A DNA stretch of 64,000 bases from Gonocerus acuteangulatus (Eukaryota; Arthropoda; Insecta; Hemiptera; Coreidae). Of the stretch, positions 41,892 through 52,809 are shown piece by piece. The stretch spans positions 23,222,758-23,286,757 of the forward strand of contig OX328128.1 in the NCBI GenBank assembly GCA_946811695.1. The letters are read 5' to 3'. Positions within the stretch are counted from its first letter, which is position 1. Every line of letters begins with the position of its first letter. The notes beneath the pieces were generated by a model. That model ran no database searches and had not been told where the DNA came from. It was given only the letters and a program-made list of their open reading frames with translations. A program made the position numbers and the translations under genes.

Positions 41892-42716
41892 CAGTAGAAC
41901 ATGGATAATTCGAAATCGTCTTTAATTCGAATATTTCTCTCGGTCTTTAGAATTTAGGGCATAAACATTGTAAAAAAATCGTGGTTAATTCGAATACAAT
42001 TTTGGATAATTCGAATTTTTGACAAGTCTTTACCTGCAACGGGAAGTGGTCGATCTTAAATCTTGTGAAAATATTCTCCCCTGGGGTTCCAGTAAGCGCA
42101 GCGGTCTTATAGTCTAGTTCTTGGAGTCTAGGAGTTCTGTAAAGTGGTGGGTCGCGCTTTCTCCCTTCCAGGGGTTGTTATAGTTCCATCCTGTCGTTTT
42201 ATCCTAGAATTCCCTCCCATCTTCATTTCTTATTCAGTTATAAGTCAGTCAGCGCCTAGATCTGTTGTATTGTTTGTGCCTTGAATTTCTGGTGTACTGT
42301 GCAGTTCAGTGAGTTGTTGATTTAAGATGTCGAGGCATAGAATTTATAAAACTTCAACGTTGCCAGAGAAAATAGCTGCGATTAAAGAAGTTGAAAAATG
42401 AATAAAGAAAAACTCTGAAATTGCCAAGGACTTTGGAATTCCTTCTAACACTTTACCAACTTACCTGAAAAATAAAGAAAAATTTCTTGCCCATGAAAAT
42501 GACATTTTTTCAAAACAATAAACATTTATTTTTACTTTTTTGATAAATTATTTATTACTTATACTTATGAAATGTATTTTTTTTTTAATTAAAAAATGAG
42601 AAAATTTGAAGTTCGATTTTTTAGCCCTTTATTTTCAAAACTTTTGTTATTCGAATTTTGGATAATTCGAACTTTTTTACCGGTCCTTAGAGGTTCGAAT
42701 TATCCAAGTTCTACTG
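41892..42716 (+). mobile_element. pogo/Tigger-like element, internally deleted
   Basis: Terminal repeats CAGTAGAACATGGATAATTC and the inverse of CAGTAGAACTTGGATAATTC are flanked by TA on both sides (41890-41891, 42717-42718), the pogo-group rule. Subterminal ggataattcga repeats occur at both ends. Only the first part of the transposase remains (42327-42521). Confidence 0.88.
42327..42521 (+). pseudogene. pogo transposase N-terminal CENP-B-type HTH
   Basis: The 64-codon frame starts MSRHRIYKTSTLPEKIAAIK and continues NSEIAKDFGIPSNTLPTYLK, the helix-turn-helix that pogo and CENP-B-related transposases use to bind their terminal repeats. The diagnostic features are L-x2-K, IAK-FGIP-S-TL and a basic NKEK. 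A TGA interrupts codon 28, where the family usually has glycine (EVEKG becomes EVEK-stop). The rest of the binding domain and the DDE catalytic domain are deleted, and the frame ends at TAA in 42519-42521. It lies centrally in a TA-flanked element, as expected. Confidence 0.85.
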
Positions 42717-43183
42717 TATTAGGTTATAACAGATAATGCACTTATGAAGAAGGAGGGAATCTCTATGACTTACAGAATTTAAGAAACACGCCATAGAACA
42801 AAGTGTGGGGTATTTTTCACCCCACGGTGTCAATCTAGGGTTAATCTTTCATGAAAAATGTAAATTCGTCTAAAATTGTAAAATTAAATCTCAAAGCCAA
42901 GATCTGACCACAAAAGGAAACCGACAGTACTCCAAACGAAAAATACTCCATTTAAACACCGATTTCTCCAAATGAGTTTGATATATCAATAATCACATAT
43001 ATACGTACAAATTTGAACCACTAGTCTAGTTTAAGTCCGGAGGTAAAGGACACCATGTCCATTTTAGCACTTTCCTCCGAAGGAAAGTAGCTATTGAGGT
43101 TGCACTCGTGACAGAATTTTTTAAAAATTTCTTCAAATCTTTATCGATCCTAGATAGTAGAACCGAAAATGACCCCCGTTAAA

Positions 43184-43184
<1 letters not shown>

Positions 43185-43220
<36 letters not shown>
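43185..43220. repeat. (TA)n microsatellite inside family X
   Basis: Same position relative to gttaacacgat as in the other X copies. Confidence 0.95.
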
Positions 43221-43224
<4 letters not shown>

Positions 43225-43610
43225 GGTTAACACGATAGCGGCCAGAGTTGTTGTTTTTTCTTCACGACACGTGATATATAGCGTTCAATTAGCAAACGAT
43301 TGAACGAGTTCATTAACCACCAAAATCGGTCCACCGGGAGGGGGGGGGGGGTTTACCCCGGACCCAAAACACTAATTTGACCATGCCAGCCGTAGTTTTT
43401 TTTATATTTCAACGAAACTCGGTATTCGTTAAGTTGATCTAAAGAGAGAAATGTTGTAAAAATAAACTAAATCGGTTCATTAGGAGGGGGGAGGGTGACT
43501 CCAGACCCACATTACCAATTTGCCACTACCAGCCGTAATTTTTGTTACATTTCAACGAAACTCGGTATTCGTGGTGGTAATCAACAGAGAAAACCGGGTT
43601 GTAAAAAGAA

Positions 43611-44117
43611 ATCCCCAAAAAAACATAAATGTGAAATAGAGGCCAAGTTCCTGCCCCCACAAAGAAACACTCCCTTATTATTATTATTATATTCTTAAAC
43701 TTGGCAATGCTTTTTTTTTGTGCCGAAATTATCTTTAGAGAAAAACTAAACATTGCCAAGTTTAAGAATATACCTGGTTGAGGAAAGTGATATTATAGTA
43801 ACTGGATATAAGTATTTTTATTGTTGTTTTTAAAGGTCAGTTGAAGTGTCTTTACTGTTCTTAGTAAGTAACTATGAGGTCTTCCAAGTAATGAACTTGG
43901 ACATTTCTTTCTTGTATCATCTCTTGTATTGGCAAAGATTTTTGGTTGAAAATATGTTACATTTAATGCACCAACTCATACTACTTTTTTGGAGTGTAGA
44001 ATGGTTGGCGTTTTTTGGGGGGGGGGGGTTTAGGAGGGGATATTTTTGAGGAAGGGAGTGTTTCTTTGTGGGGGCAGGAACTTGGCCTCTATTTCACATT
44101 TATGTTTTTTTGGGGAT
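43611..44117. mobile_element. Foldback element with nested hairpin
   Basis: 66-base arms (43611-43676, 44052-44117) are perfect inverse complements (tgaaatagaggccaagttcc and its inverse). Inside lies a second hairpin with 20-base arms, tattcttaaacttggcaatg at 43690 and its inverse at 43751. Non-coding. Confidence 0.88.
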
Positions 44118-44248
44118 CTCATTACTTTTTTCTAAGTATTAAATAGAATTTAGTTGCCACATACCTACTGGCTTTTGTACTTCATATAAAACCAGGGTCT
44201 TTGGATTCTGCATAAGGTTCTCCTTACTGCTTGATATTTGATACCAAT

Positions 44249-44497
44249 AATCATACATCATACATCTAATCACTAGACTAGAAAAGTTAGAAGCTCTTCC
44301 AGATGACATTACTCTAGAGGACAAATTGATTGCTCTCTTAAGTAAACTATTACACTGTAAAACACAGGAACCTTATCCCGAGGATAAAGATCACAATAGG
44401 GAAAGTGCAGAAGGCCTTCAAGAAAAATATAAGAACAAAGACGATACATTTTGGGTTTGTGATCCTAAACTTTGTAATTTAGATGGCTCGATTTGAA
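44249..44497 (+). pseudogene. Unrecognised exon-like frame
   Basis: An open frame of about 80 codons runs to a TGA at 44495-44497 and reads like protein: RLEKLEALPDDITLEDKLIA, then EKYKNKDDTFWVCDPKLC. It is preceded by ctaatcactag, which has a branch-point-like sequence and an acceptor AG at about 44276-44278, so it could be a terminal exon. No ATG start is evident, and repeats flank both sides. I do not recognise the family. It could also be coding debris carried in by the neighbouring Helitron. Confidence 0.35.
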
Positions 44498-44699
44498 AAA
44501 CTTATTATCTGCTTTGAAGTACGTATATTATGCAGTGAACCCCTACGACTTTATTTACTACATTTAAGAAAGAAGTCACAACTGTTTTTGTTAAGATGCG
44601 TCGAAATGTTTTTTGAAACATCAAATATAGGTTCTCCTTACCAAGACGATTCATTTGATACCCCACATGACGGGTTTCAGAAGGATTGATGGCTTTCCG

Positions 44700-45614
44700 A
44701 TGGAACAAAAAGTAGAAAACGTCATAGGTAATATGCCACTCCCGTATCAAGACCTACGTGCGTGCCAAGTTTGGTCAAAATAGGCCAAACGGTGTGAATT
44801 TGTATAAGGAATAAACATACAGACAGACAGCTGAAAGACCTTTTTTACCTAGCCTAGTGCATTCCCCGGACCAAGGCTTACCTGTGTGCCAAGTTTGGTC
44901 AAAATCGGTCAAATGTTGTGAATTTGTGTAAGGAACAAACAGACAGACAGACAGCTGATAGACAATTTAACCTAGCTTATGATTCTCCCCGTATCAAGAC
45001 CCATCTGTGTCCCAAGTTTGGTCAAAATCGGTCAAACGGTACGGATTTGTAAGAGGAACAAACATACAGACAGACAGCTGGTATAAGATTTTTACCGAGC
45101 CTATATGCGTCTAATTGTTTCTTAAAACATCAGATATAGGTTCTTCATACCGAGACAATTCATTTGATACCCCACATCATGGGTTTCGGACGGAATGACG
45201 GGTTTCCGAAGGAAGTACAAAACTGGCACGCCCCCGCCCCGGAAGCGGAGTTAGACACAACTTTTCAGGATTTTTCGATTTTTTCCTTTAATAACGTCTT
45301 CATATCTATCTTCATGCAAAATTTCAAGTCTCTAGCATCATGGGAAGTGCCTAATAATTTTGATGAGTCAGTGAGTGAGTGAGTCCTATAAATCCCGATT
45401 TTCGATCGCTTATATCTCAGAAACTATTCGATGTAGAATTATGAAAATTTCCAGTTTTACTCACATCTAGTAGTATAATACCTGTGTAAAATTTCATAAC
45501 TTTATCTTTACCTGGTTGAAAGTTATGAGAGACTAAAAATCGGCTCTAAGACCGCCTGTAATATACACACAGTATGCTTAGGCCGGAACTTGGCCTGGCG
45601 CACTACCGTGCGCC
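44700..45614 (-). mobile_element. Helitron-like debris with tandem units
   Basis: Three units with gtgccaagtttggtcaaaat and aacatacagacagacagctg repeat the tandem body of the 16240-17148 Helitron in the opposite orientation. Further right, tgagtcagtgagtgagtgag and atatctcagaaactattcga are typical of arthropod Helitron-like repeats. At 45597-45614 a perfect 7-bp hairpin ggcgcac/gtgcgcc stands directly before tag. The termini are uncertain. Confidence 0.55.
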
Positions 45615-46123
45615 TAGATCGGGTTATTTGGAGGGAGGGTTTACTCCGGAGCTAAAGTACTAATATACTCATACCGGTCGTAATTTCTGCTGTTTTGTAA
45701 CGAAACGCGTTATACGTCATGGGTATCTTATAAGTAAGAAGTGTTGCAAAAATGAAGTAAATCGGTCTATTGGAAAGGAGGGTTTACTTTAAACTCTATT
45801 TCATTAGAATTAGCCCGCCAGACGTAGGTTCCCAAAGCCGCCGCGAGGAGCGCTATCTCCCACTAGGGGGACTGTATCCTGTTCCTGCGTCAGATCATAA
45901 GACGGAAAATGAAGTTTTTGTGTATTTATTAAGTAGTACAGTATCATGTATTAACATAAAGCAAATTATTTACAAAATTAATAATTGAACAGTTCTCATA
46001 ATAAATGTAAATGAGCGGAACTATTCACGCTTTTATTTTATTTATGTAGATTATTTACAGCAAAGTCTACACTGCAAAAATTCTGAGGAAAGTGCTTAGT
46101 TATGCAGCTCCTGCGTGACGGAC

Positions 46124-47090
46124 TTTTTTTTATTTAATTTACTTAACAACAAGTTTTTATTGTGGATTTTTTGATCCATATATTGGTATAGTGCACTATT
46201 CCCTATTCCCATAAATAACGATAATAAGACAGTGAAAAATAAAATCATGTCCGTTTTCACTTGGGGTAAAAGACGATGTGGAATTTTTTTTTACTATGAT
46301 CAATACTTCCAATTACTTATCAATTCCAATAACAATCTAAAAAAATCCTTTAAACTGTTTCTATAAGTAACGAAATAACAAATTTTAATAGTTCAAATTT
46401 ATGGACAACTTGCTCTCCTGAACAAATACAAATATGTGATATGGTGTCCTTTACCTTCGGGGTACAATAGTAAGAGTATTTAAAGAAGAGGAAAATATCC
46501 AAAATACAAATAAATAAGTTCAAAATAGAAAAAAATGAAATAAATAAAATAAAAACGGGAATTAAAATAATAATAAAATGAAATATTAATAAATTAACAA
46601 TAAAATCATTTACTGTTGAACTATGAGAAGTATTTATATTTTGTCGTGTATTTTTATATTAAATAGTATTTAAATGTCAATTTATTTTCTAAAAATCTCA
46701 ATTGTTGAAATGAATCCTCTACTAAACAAGCAAAAATAACATATTAAAAATACGGATAAAAACATAATAGACATGTAACATAGACATATAATATAAACAC
46801 ACTTAATATACTTAGTGTAAATATTTAAACAACAATGCAATATAATGTAATGTAATAGTATAAACAAAATGTAAGATTTATATTGCCATGAAGTGAAACA
46901 CCAACAAGCAAATAAGATAAGAATAATAAATAGTTAACATATCACTATGAAAATAAATACTGCTTTTAATATTAATGTTGTTCTTTATTTTATTTTATTT
47001 GCTATTATTTTTAAATTTTTAGGAACAATGCAATGAGACTTGAACATGAAGACAAATTCTTAAGTTTTCTTAAAAATTACATTATCCACC
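46124..47090. other. AT-rich interval, no gene seen
   Basis: Very AT-rich, many stops; nothing recognisable. Confidence 0.45.
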
Positions 47091-47094
47091 CGTT

Positions 47095-47530
47095 CTTCCC
47101 CTACTTATCCAAGGAACATGAATTATTTCCAGCGGAAGCGACACCACACGTCATCCGAACATTAACTGCCTTTTAGTTTTATACCCCTGAACTAATGCGG
47201 CCGTTCTGTATTGAACTAATGAACCGAACTGGATATTTTTTCTACCTCTATGTCCGTTATCTCTATGGCCACTCGGCGCTCCCCTCCTCCGACTAGCGCT
47301 ATCTATCGGACGTTCCCTTTACCTCGCTGTAATAAACGACGATTTACTCTTATCTTCAAGAGTAGCCTTTTATTTTTTTTATAAGAGTATTTCTTTCCCC
47401 CCTCCGCACCGGGGTCAATCGGGGAAGACTTTAATTGTTATCCGGGGGTTTTGGCGTGTTTCCTTCCTTCTTATGGGGAGCTCTCCTCTGGCCTCTAGAC
47501 AATAAAGCAATCCGAAATAGCTGAAAAGAA
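47095..47530 (+). repeat. Possible solo LTR, low support
   Basis: The block is more GC-rich than its surroundings and has tgtaataaacgacgatttac (a polyadenylation-like signal) followed by a T-rich segment and ccgcaccggggtcaatcggg. Layout and base use resemble an LTR, but I found no matching partner, no clear TG/CA ends and no target duplication. Confidence 0.25.
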
Positions 47531-47534
47531 TTTT

Positions 47535-48510
47535 CATAACAAAAATTAATATACAGTGTGATCAAAACTCGATTTACACGCCGCTTTTCCCCCACAATAT
47601 TTGGAATTTGGAAGAATTAATCATGATGGCTCTTTTTTTTTCTTTAATTTTTAAATTCAACCATTACTGGGTCGACATGCCTCATAGTCGGAAGCAAAGA
47701 AGCGGGTGGCAGACCTAGTCAAGGTCGAGTAGAGTCCCCCGTGCCAGTTCTACCTTAGTAGCCTGCATTTGGTGACTGGCTGCTAGGTCTATGATAGAAT
47801 ATGTGCTTGCTTGGTATGTTGGCTCTTATCGCTGACGAATGAACCTATATTGGACGAAATGCCCGACCTTTCAACTTTCTCCAGCTCTTGTCGAGAGACC
47901 CTAACTCTTCCATTTCCAATGGACAGGGATAATTATTATTATTCAATATTATATAGAATGGAATTTAATGTCGATTTCGTATCTGGCATTTCTTCACTAA
48001 AGCGCACCACCAAGTCACAAATTTCTAAAGACGGAAAAACCCTTATGTCTCTTTTCTGTCAAAAACATACAAGGTATAACCGTAAACAAAAAAAAGTTGT
48101 AGAGCAATAAATTTACTTCTTAAAAAAGTACTGTTAAATTCCTAAAATGTTAACATAAATAGAAAAAAAACACGCTATTTTTTTTATATGGTCCAAAAAG
48201 TGGATTATCAATATATCCCACGCTTCATTAAAACTTTATAAAAATTTCCTTAATTAATTTTCCTCCACCAACCTTGGAATTTAAGAAGAAAAGGACTAAA
48301 TTAATATAAAAATGTAGACAAAAATTAAAATTAATCAATTTCTATTAGGTAAAATGGAGGAAAATATAAATATTAAATTTAAAGGAATGTAGCTCACCTA
48401 ATGAGCAGAGTTTCCAATTAATTATAATTATGTTTCGTTCTTACATTCTAGAAATTGTTTGAAAAAAAGTGGGGTGCCCCTTAGTCGAGTTTTGAACACG
48501 CTAAATATTT
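47535..48510. other. Interval without recognisable gene
   Basis: The 99-codon frame at 47811-48110 has no motif I know and no supporting splice signals; it may be chance. Confidence 0.4.
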
Positions 48511-48513
48511 TCT

Positions 48514-48712
48514 GCACGAGTGACATCATGGTGGGATAAATATTAATCGTTAAAAGGGCCAATGTCTTCGCATTGTTAGTTATTGAGGAAAAGAATATTT
48601 TCATATTCTTGGACCTTTATATTATTTTCATAACATTGGACCTTTTATCCCACCCTGATGTGACTTGACCAGTTCACTCAAATTTGAGAGGTTTGTACAT
48701 TGGCCCTTTTCG
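48514..48712. repeat. Imperfect nested inverted repeats
   Basis: tgacatcatggtgggataaa is mirrored by ttttatcccaccctgatgtg, and aaaagggccaatgt by acattggcccttttc, in a nested but shifted order. Probably a degraded foldback element. Confidence 0.5.
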
Positions 48713-48714
48713 TT

Positions 48715-49700
48715 CCAAGGTATTAGTATAAGGAATATCTAGTATTTTTCACGTCTTTTATATAGCTCTTATTATAAAATAATAGTACCGATTTTAAAAG
48801 TAATACCGATGAAAAGTCTACACGTAAACATGAATTCATCAACCCTTGTAGATCCATTGGGGTTTGCTAATGCCATGAGGGGTTTGAAATGGATTCTGAG
48901 CATGAGGGTGGGTTGTGTATTTTAATGAAATGCAAACAGGTATCTTCTCTTTTCTTTTTTGACTGACAATACAAACATTTCATCGAATATTGATTAACTG
49001 TATGTCAAATAAAGTCAATGATACATGAGAACCAACAAAAAATAATTCAAGTATAACAACTTTCAGCAAACATTCATATATTTTTTATATATATAAAAAC
49101 TTTAGAATTGTAGAGGATTGTTTAAAAATTACTGGAATTATAATCAGGAAGATTCTTCTTCGTCTTCTTTGCCTTAATAAAGGCTACATTTATTCATTCA
49201 TGCTTTTAATCTGAATAGATTCTACAATTTGAACACATTTCGTATTCTAGGAAATTGTTAATTCAGTAATTATAACCAAAATACAATCATTTTTATGTGT
49301 TGTATGTTTTTTGATTTATTTATAATTTACTTAATGAGTAAATACACCTAATATTAACTTATGTATCTATGTATATACCACAAAAGTGGCCGAAAATTGA
49401 TGACATTCATTAAAAAATATACTTAGCCAAAACGAATGCTCTGTTTTGTTTACGAGCCGCATCACCTTGGCGAAATAATGTCTTGCACAGCAAAATCGCA
49501 CAAACTGAAATCTTTAAAGAAAAATGAGGGGTTCCCTGCCTCTGTTGGCACGCTTGTAGATTTTATTTCCTGCGATGGTTTTGTTTATTTGTAACTTCAT
49601 GTCTAGTGTACTTAGAACTCTACAGAAATACAATATAATCGTTTGTATTTTACAACAAATATAAATCAGTGATTTTACTACAGTCATCTATTGATTGTCG
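48715..49700. other. AT-rich interval, no gene seen
   Basis: No element end or coding motif found. Confidence 0.45.
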
Positions 49701-49715
49701 ATCATCAAGGGTATG

Positions 49716-49838
49716 AGGGGTCTCCCGTAGTCTAGTGGCTAGCGCGCTGGATTCATAAGCGGGAGATGGTGGGTTCGATTCCCACCTCAGGCAGGAATTT
49801 TCTCATCTCCTCTCATTTTCTCAAAAAAAAAAAAAAAA
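49716..49838 (+). mobile_element. SINE A, short copy with TSD
   Basis: Starts ggggtctcccgtagtctagt, has the B-box GGTTCGATTCCC, stops shortly after gcaggaattttctcatctcc and has an A tract. Flanks atcaagggtatg (49704-49715) and atcaaggggtatg (49839-49851) are target duplications with one extra base. The shared tail is missing in this copy. Confidence 0.85.
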
Positions 49839-49851
49839 ATCAAGGGGTATG

Positions 49852-50215
49852 TTGATGTTTTTGGGGGTCTGATGTCATGGCATTTATGCAGTCATTAACT
49901 CAACAATTAATTAACATCTTAAGGAATCTTCTTGCCGATAAATTCTTTTTATGTTTTCGTTACCACCTTGTATTCAAGAAAGATTTTCTTAAGATGATCT
50001 TTATCTTTAATTTATTTTACTAAAAAATGCTCTTTGGATTTGCAAATTATAACACTTCACCTATCCATTTTCTGATATGAACTCTTTTATGCTTTCCTTT
50101 GTGTTGTTTCTCTTTATATTATTTCTTTGTAAAGAGTCAATTTCCTTAGGAGTTTTAGTCATTAAGCCTTAACGGAATTGTAGCTTTCCTTAAAGCGCTC
50201 TCAATAAAGCATGTT
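49852..50215. other. Interval without recognisable gene
   Basis: AT-rich; nothing recognised. Confidence 0.45.
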
Positions 50216-50276
50216 AGTTGCATGTGACAGATACCGCAAAAGAGGTTTGCCCTGTCGAGAGGCTTACGACGGCGAC

Positions 50277-50389
50277 AGAGAATGAGTGAGTGAGAGAAAG
50301 AGAGAGAGTTAGTGCGACGAAAGGAAGTGATGGAACGACAGAGAAGATGGTTCGAGGAAGGGAGTGAGTGATTGAGAGAGAGAGAGAGA

Positions 50390-50459
<70 letters not shown>

Positions 50460-50510
50460 GAGAGAGAGAACAAGAGAGATACCCCTCGAAAGAGAAAGAG
50501 ACCCACTCAT
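50277..50510 (+). repeat. (GA)n microsatellite
   Basis: Long gagaga tracts with gtgag interruptions, the complement of the (CT)n tract at 15726. Frames through it are artefacts. Confidence 0.93.
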
Positions 50511-50964
50511 CCCTTCCGAACGCTTTCCAATCCTGGAGGGCTCTCCATTTTTTAGGGCGGTCCTCGCTGACCCCAATCAGGGCAGGAGAGATGACGTCAT
50601 CAATCAGGCCCTGTTATCAGTAGCTGCGTCACGATCTCCTACCAGCTGATAAGGAATCTCGGTAGAAAAAGCCCCGGTTAATCCACATTCTCCAAAAATC
50701 ATTCGAATCGTCCTTCTCATTTAAAAAAAAAAGATTAATTTTGATTGCTTGGTTTCGTTTGAGGACCCATTTTAGGTTTAGATTTTGTCCTAAGTCCCGT
50801 AGAGTTCAAACCGTAAAATAAAATTGGACGTTTAAATTACGGTTGTCTACAAACATGGTACAAAATTGATGGACTTGTCTAGCAGAAGAAATAATTTAGT
50901 TCGATAACCAGCTACATTTGTACACAGGAAAACCTTCTTCAGACAAATTTTAGCTAAGCAAAGT

Positions 50965-51303
50965 CAAGGTATGGTTGGGATTCGGTTAGGAGAAAAAAAA
51001 ACTTCAGATCTTCAGGCAGAAATCTATTTTGCACGTTTCGGCTGCACTTTGGCAGCCTTCTTCAGAATTTAGAAGAAAAATCAAACCTTCCTTGTTCTTA
51101 ACCAAATTCTTCGATAGTTTCGAGATGCGGTTCTTGAGTGATTACGCTTCTTTTGGTGCACGTTGGCATTGTACCGGAGATGGTGATAGCCGAGGCGGTG
51201 TTAACATTTGACCATGGTCACCTAAATGTCTTCTTGGTCTTCCTCCCTCACCCCTAGACATTTTTTAGTGCCGAATCCCAACCATCCCTTGACTTCGTAT
51301 AAC
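50965..51303 (-). mobile_element. PLE-derived relic with inverted ends
   Basis: The left end atggttgggattcggttagg and right end ccgaatcccaaccatccctt are inverse complements. Inside are a hammerhead-like core and, near 51240, cttcttggtcttcctccctc, matching the PLE 3' region inverted. Layout is as in the 23735-24387 unit but shorter. Confidence 0.65.
51031..51065 (-). ncRNA. Hammerhead-like core, cleavage site mutated
   Basis: Minus strand: CTGAAGA, stem II GGCTGC with GCAGCC, GAAAC, then GTG instead of GTC. All other core bases are intact. NUH excludes G at the cleavage position, so this copy should not self-cleave. Confidence 0.65.
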
Positions 51304-51309
51304 CGCAAC

Positions 51310-52435
51310 GGCTATTTATGGATTTTCAGTTAATTCCCCTATCAGCTGTTTTTATGCTGCTGTAATGGACAATTTGAATTTTTTTTCGGTTAGTCAAAAA
51401 TGACTTGCTGACTTAAAAAATTTTCAGTTGTATTATATTCATCTTAACAAATTTCTGTATATTTTGGTAAAGTTTGGGTATTTGAAAACATTAAAAAAAA
51501 TATATTTTATTAACAGACATTCATGTATTCAAATGCGACGAAAACGTGGGAAAATATGTTGCACCAAAGTAGCTATATTTTATTTGAATTATAGAAACGA
51601 AAAATTTTCAGTAGTCACTCCACTATTCAGATATTATTATAAGCGTTTCTCAACAACACTTTTTATTACAAGTATTGCTTAAATTCATTCAACCGTGGCA
51701 ATTCTTCCTTTGTGGGCCCTTGCCTCACAAAAGAGCTTCCGACGTTTAACCTGTTGTTAGATTTTCAAAATATTTTAGACATTTCTTCAAATTTGAAATG
51801 CCGACTAACCATATGTTACGAACTTCTGTGAGGACCGTCATAGTAATATGTTTGTTGCTGTTCGATATGCATATAATGAGTTAGATCTTCATGTTGCTTC
51901 GTCACTTTACGAAGAGATCCAAAGAATCCGTCTTTTTAGTACAATGGACCACCGACAAGCCCACAAAACAAAATTAAGTGGTTTTAAAGACCCGAATAAA
52001 CACATTAGCTATGAATATGATATCTGTACCCCTCATGCATTGAGAGACAAGCTTATTATTGGCGTCCGCCCCAAACAGCTCCGAACCACCAACTAGGCAG
52101 TAAAGTCCAACAAATGACACTGATTGGTCGTAAAGACTCGCCTATTTTCGGCTCGGCTCGTTCGGTTGCCGTGTACCAGCTGTGGAAGACAGCCAAGAGG
52201 CCCTTCAAGGCTCGCCTGCATATCTCCATGAGTATATTGGCCTATAGTTCTCTCGAAGCTATTTCCGTTGTCGTCTACAGTTTTGACAGGAGGTTATTAA
52301 CTGTTGTTTTGTTCTGGTAGACTTGCGGTTATGCTGATTGAGTTTCTAGCTAAAATGTTCACACTTTCAAGTGCCTATAGCTTTCTTGAATGATATTTCC
52401 AACTGACTAATCCTTTGAAAAGAGGACTCTACTCC
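51310..52435. other. Interval with unassigned open frames
   Basis: The frames at 51848-52096 and 52114-52320 use more balanced codons than their surroundings (for example LDLHVASSLYEEIQRIRLF), but I recognise no family and see no clear splice frame. They may be old coding debris. Confidence 0.35.
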
Positions 52436-52439
52436 ATTC

Positions 52440-52690
52440 AAGTAATGATTGCGATTCAGCAAGGAGAAAACGTCAGATTTTCAGAAAATAACTACATTTC
52501 AAACTTTTCAGCATCCTCATTAGCGGCCTTCATCAGCAATAGATGCCTAGTTGATGCAGCGAGACCACGATAACTTTAAGGTGATGATCGATAAGGTGTT
52601 ACTAATTCTAGAAAATATGAAGTTTATCGAATCGCAACGATTCTTTGACTTTTTGTCGCTTCAACGGCTGTCTTCATGACATTAAATGTC
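52440..52690 (-). mobile_element. Degraded PLE terminal relic
   Basis: gcgattcagcaaggagaaaa, a degenerate CTGATGA...GAAAA core on the minus strand (52553-52520), and cgaatcgcaacgattctttg facing inward repeat the PLE relic layout with many substitutions. Confidence 0.55.
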
Positions 52691-52767
52691 TATGTAAAAG
52701 TTGAAATTTTCACATTGCTATCCCCCCAAAAAAATCCTAAGTCGCCTTTCCGAATACAGAGGGTTTT

Positions 52768-52803
52768 TCTTTTCAAAGGCGCTTAACGTCTAGGTTATCA
52801 GCG
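52768..52803 (-). repeat. Diverged shared SINE tail
   Basis: On the minus strand ggcgctgataacctagacgt then taagcgcc repeats the hairpin tail of SINEs A and 5S, without a recognisable head. Confidence 0.5.
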
Positions 52804-52809
52804 CCTGTT

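Larger units (their letters stand above)
41809..42840. mobile_element. piggyBac-type MITE interrupted by pogo
   Basis: TTAA lies on both sides (41805-41808, 42841-42844). Inside, caccgtggggt(a/g)aaaaa(c/t)acccca appears at 41812 and, inverted, at 42811. Without the nested pogo unit the element would be about 210 bp. Confidence 0.65.
43063..46123 (-). mobile_element. Family X element, composite copy
   Basis: In the minus orientation it starts near gtccgtcacgcaggagctgc (46123) and ends at ttagcactttcctccgaagg (43063). Left part: the tctttatcgatcct block, a (TA)n tract, then about three subunits with aaatcggtccaccgggagg. Right part (45620-46123): more subunits. Between about 43606 and 45600 other elements have inserted. 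Inverted ggtaaaggacacc segments at 43040 and 46441 suggest that X itself sits inside another inverted-repeat unit. Confidence 0.65.

Noticed and set aside
47095..47530. Confident LTR retrotransposon
   Set aside because: Only composition and a polyadenylation-like signal support it; no partner LTR, primer-binding site or target duplication was found, so it is listed only as a low-confidence possibility.
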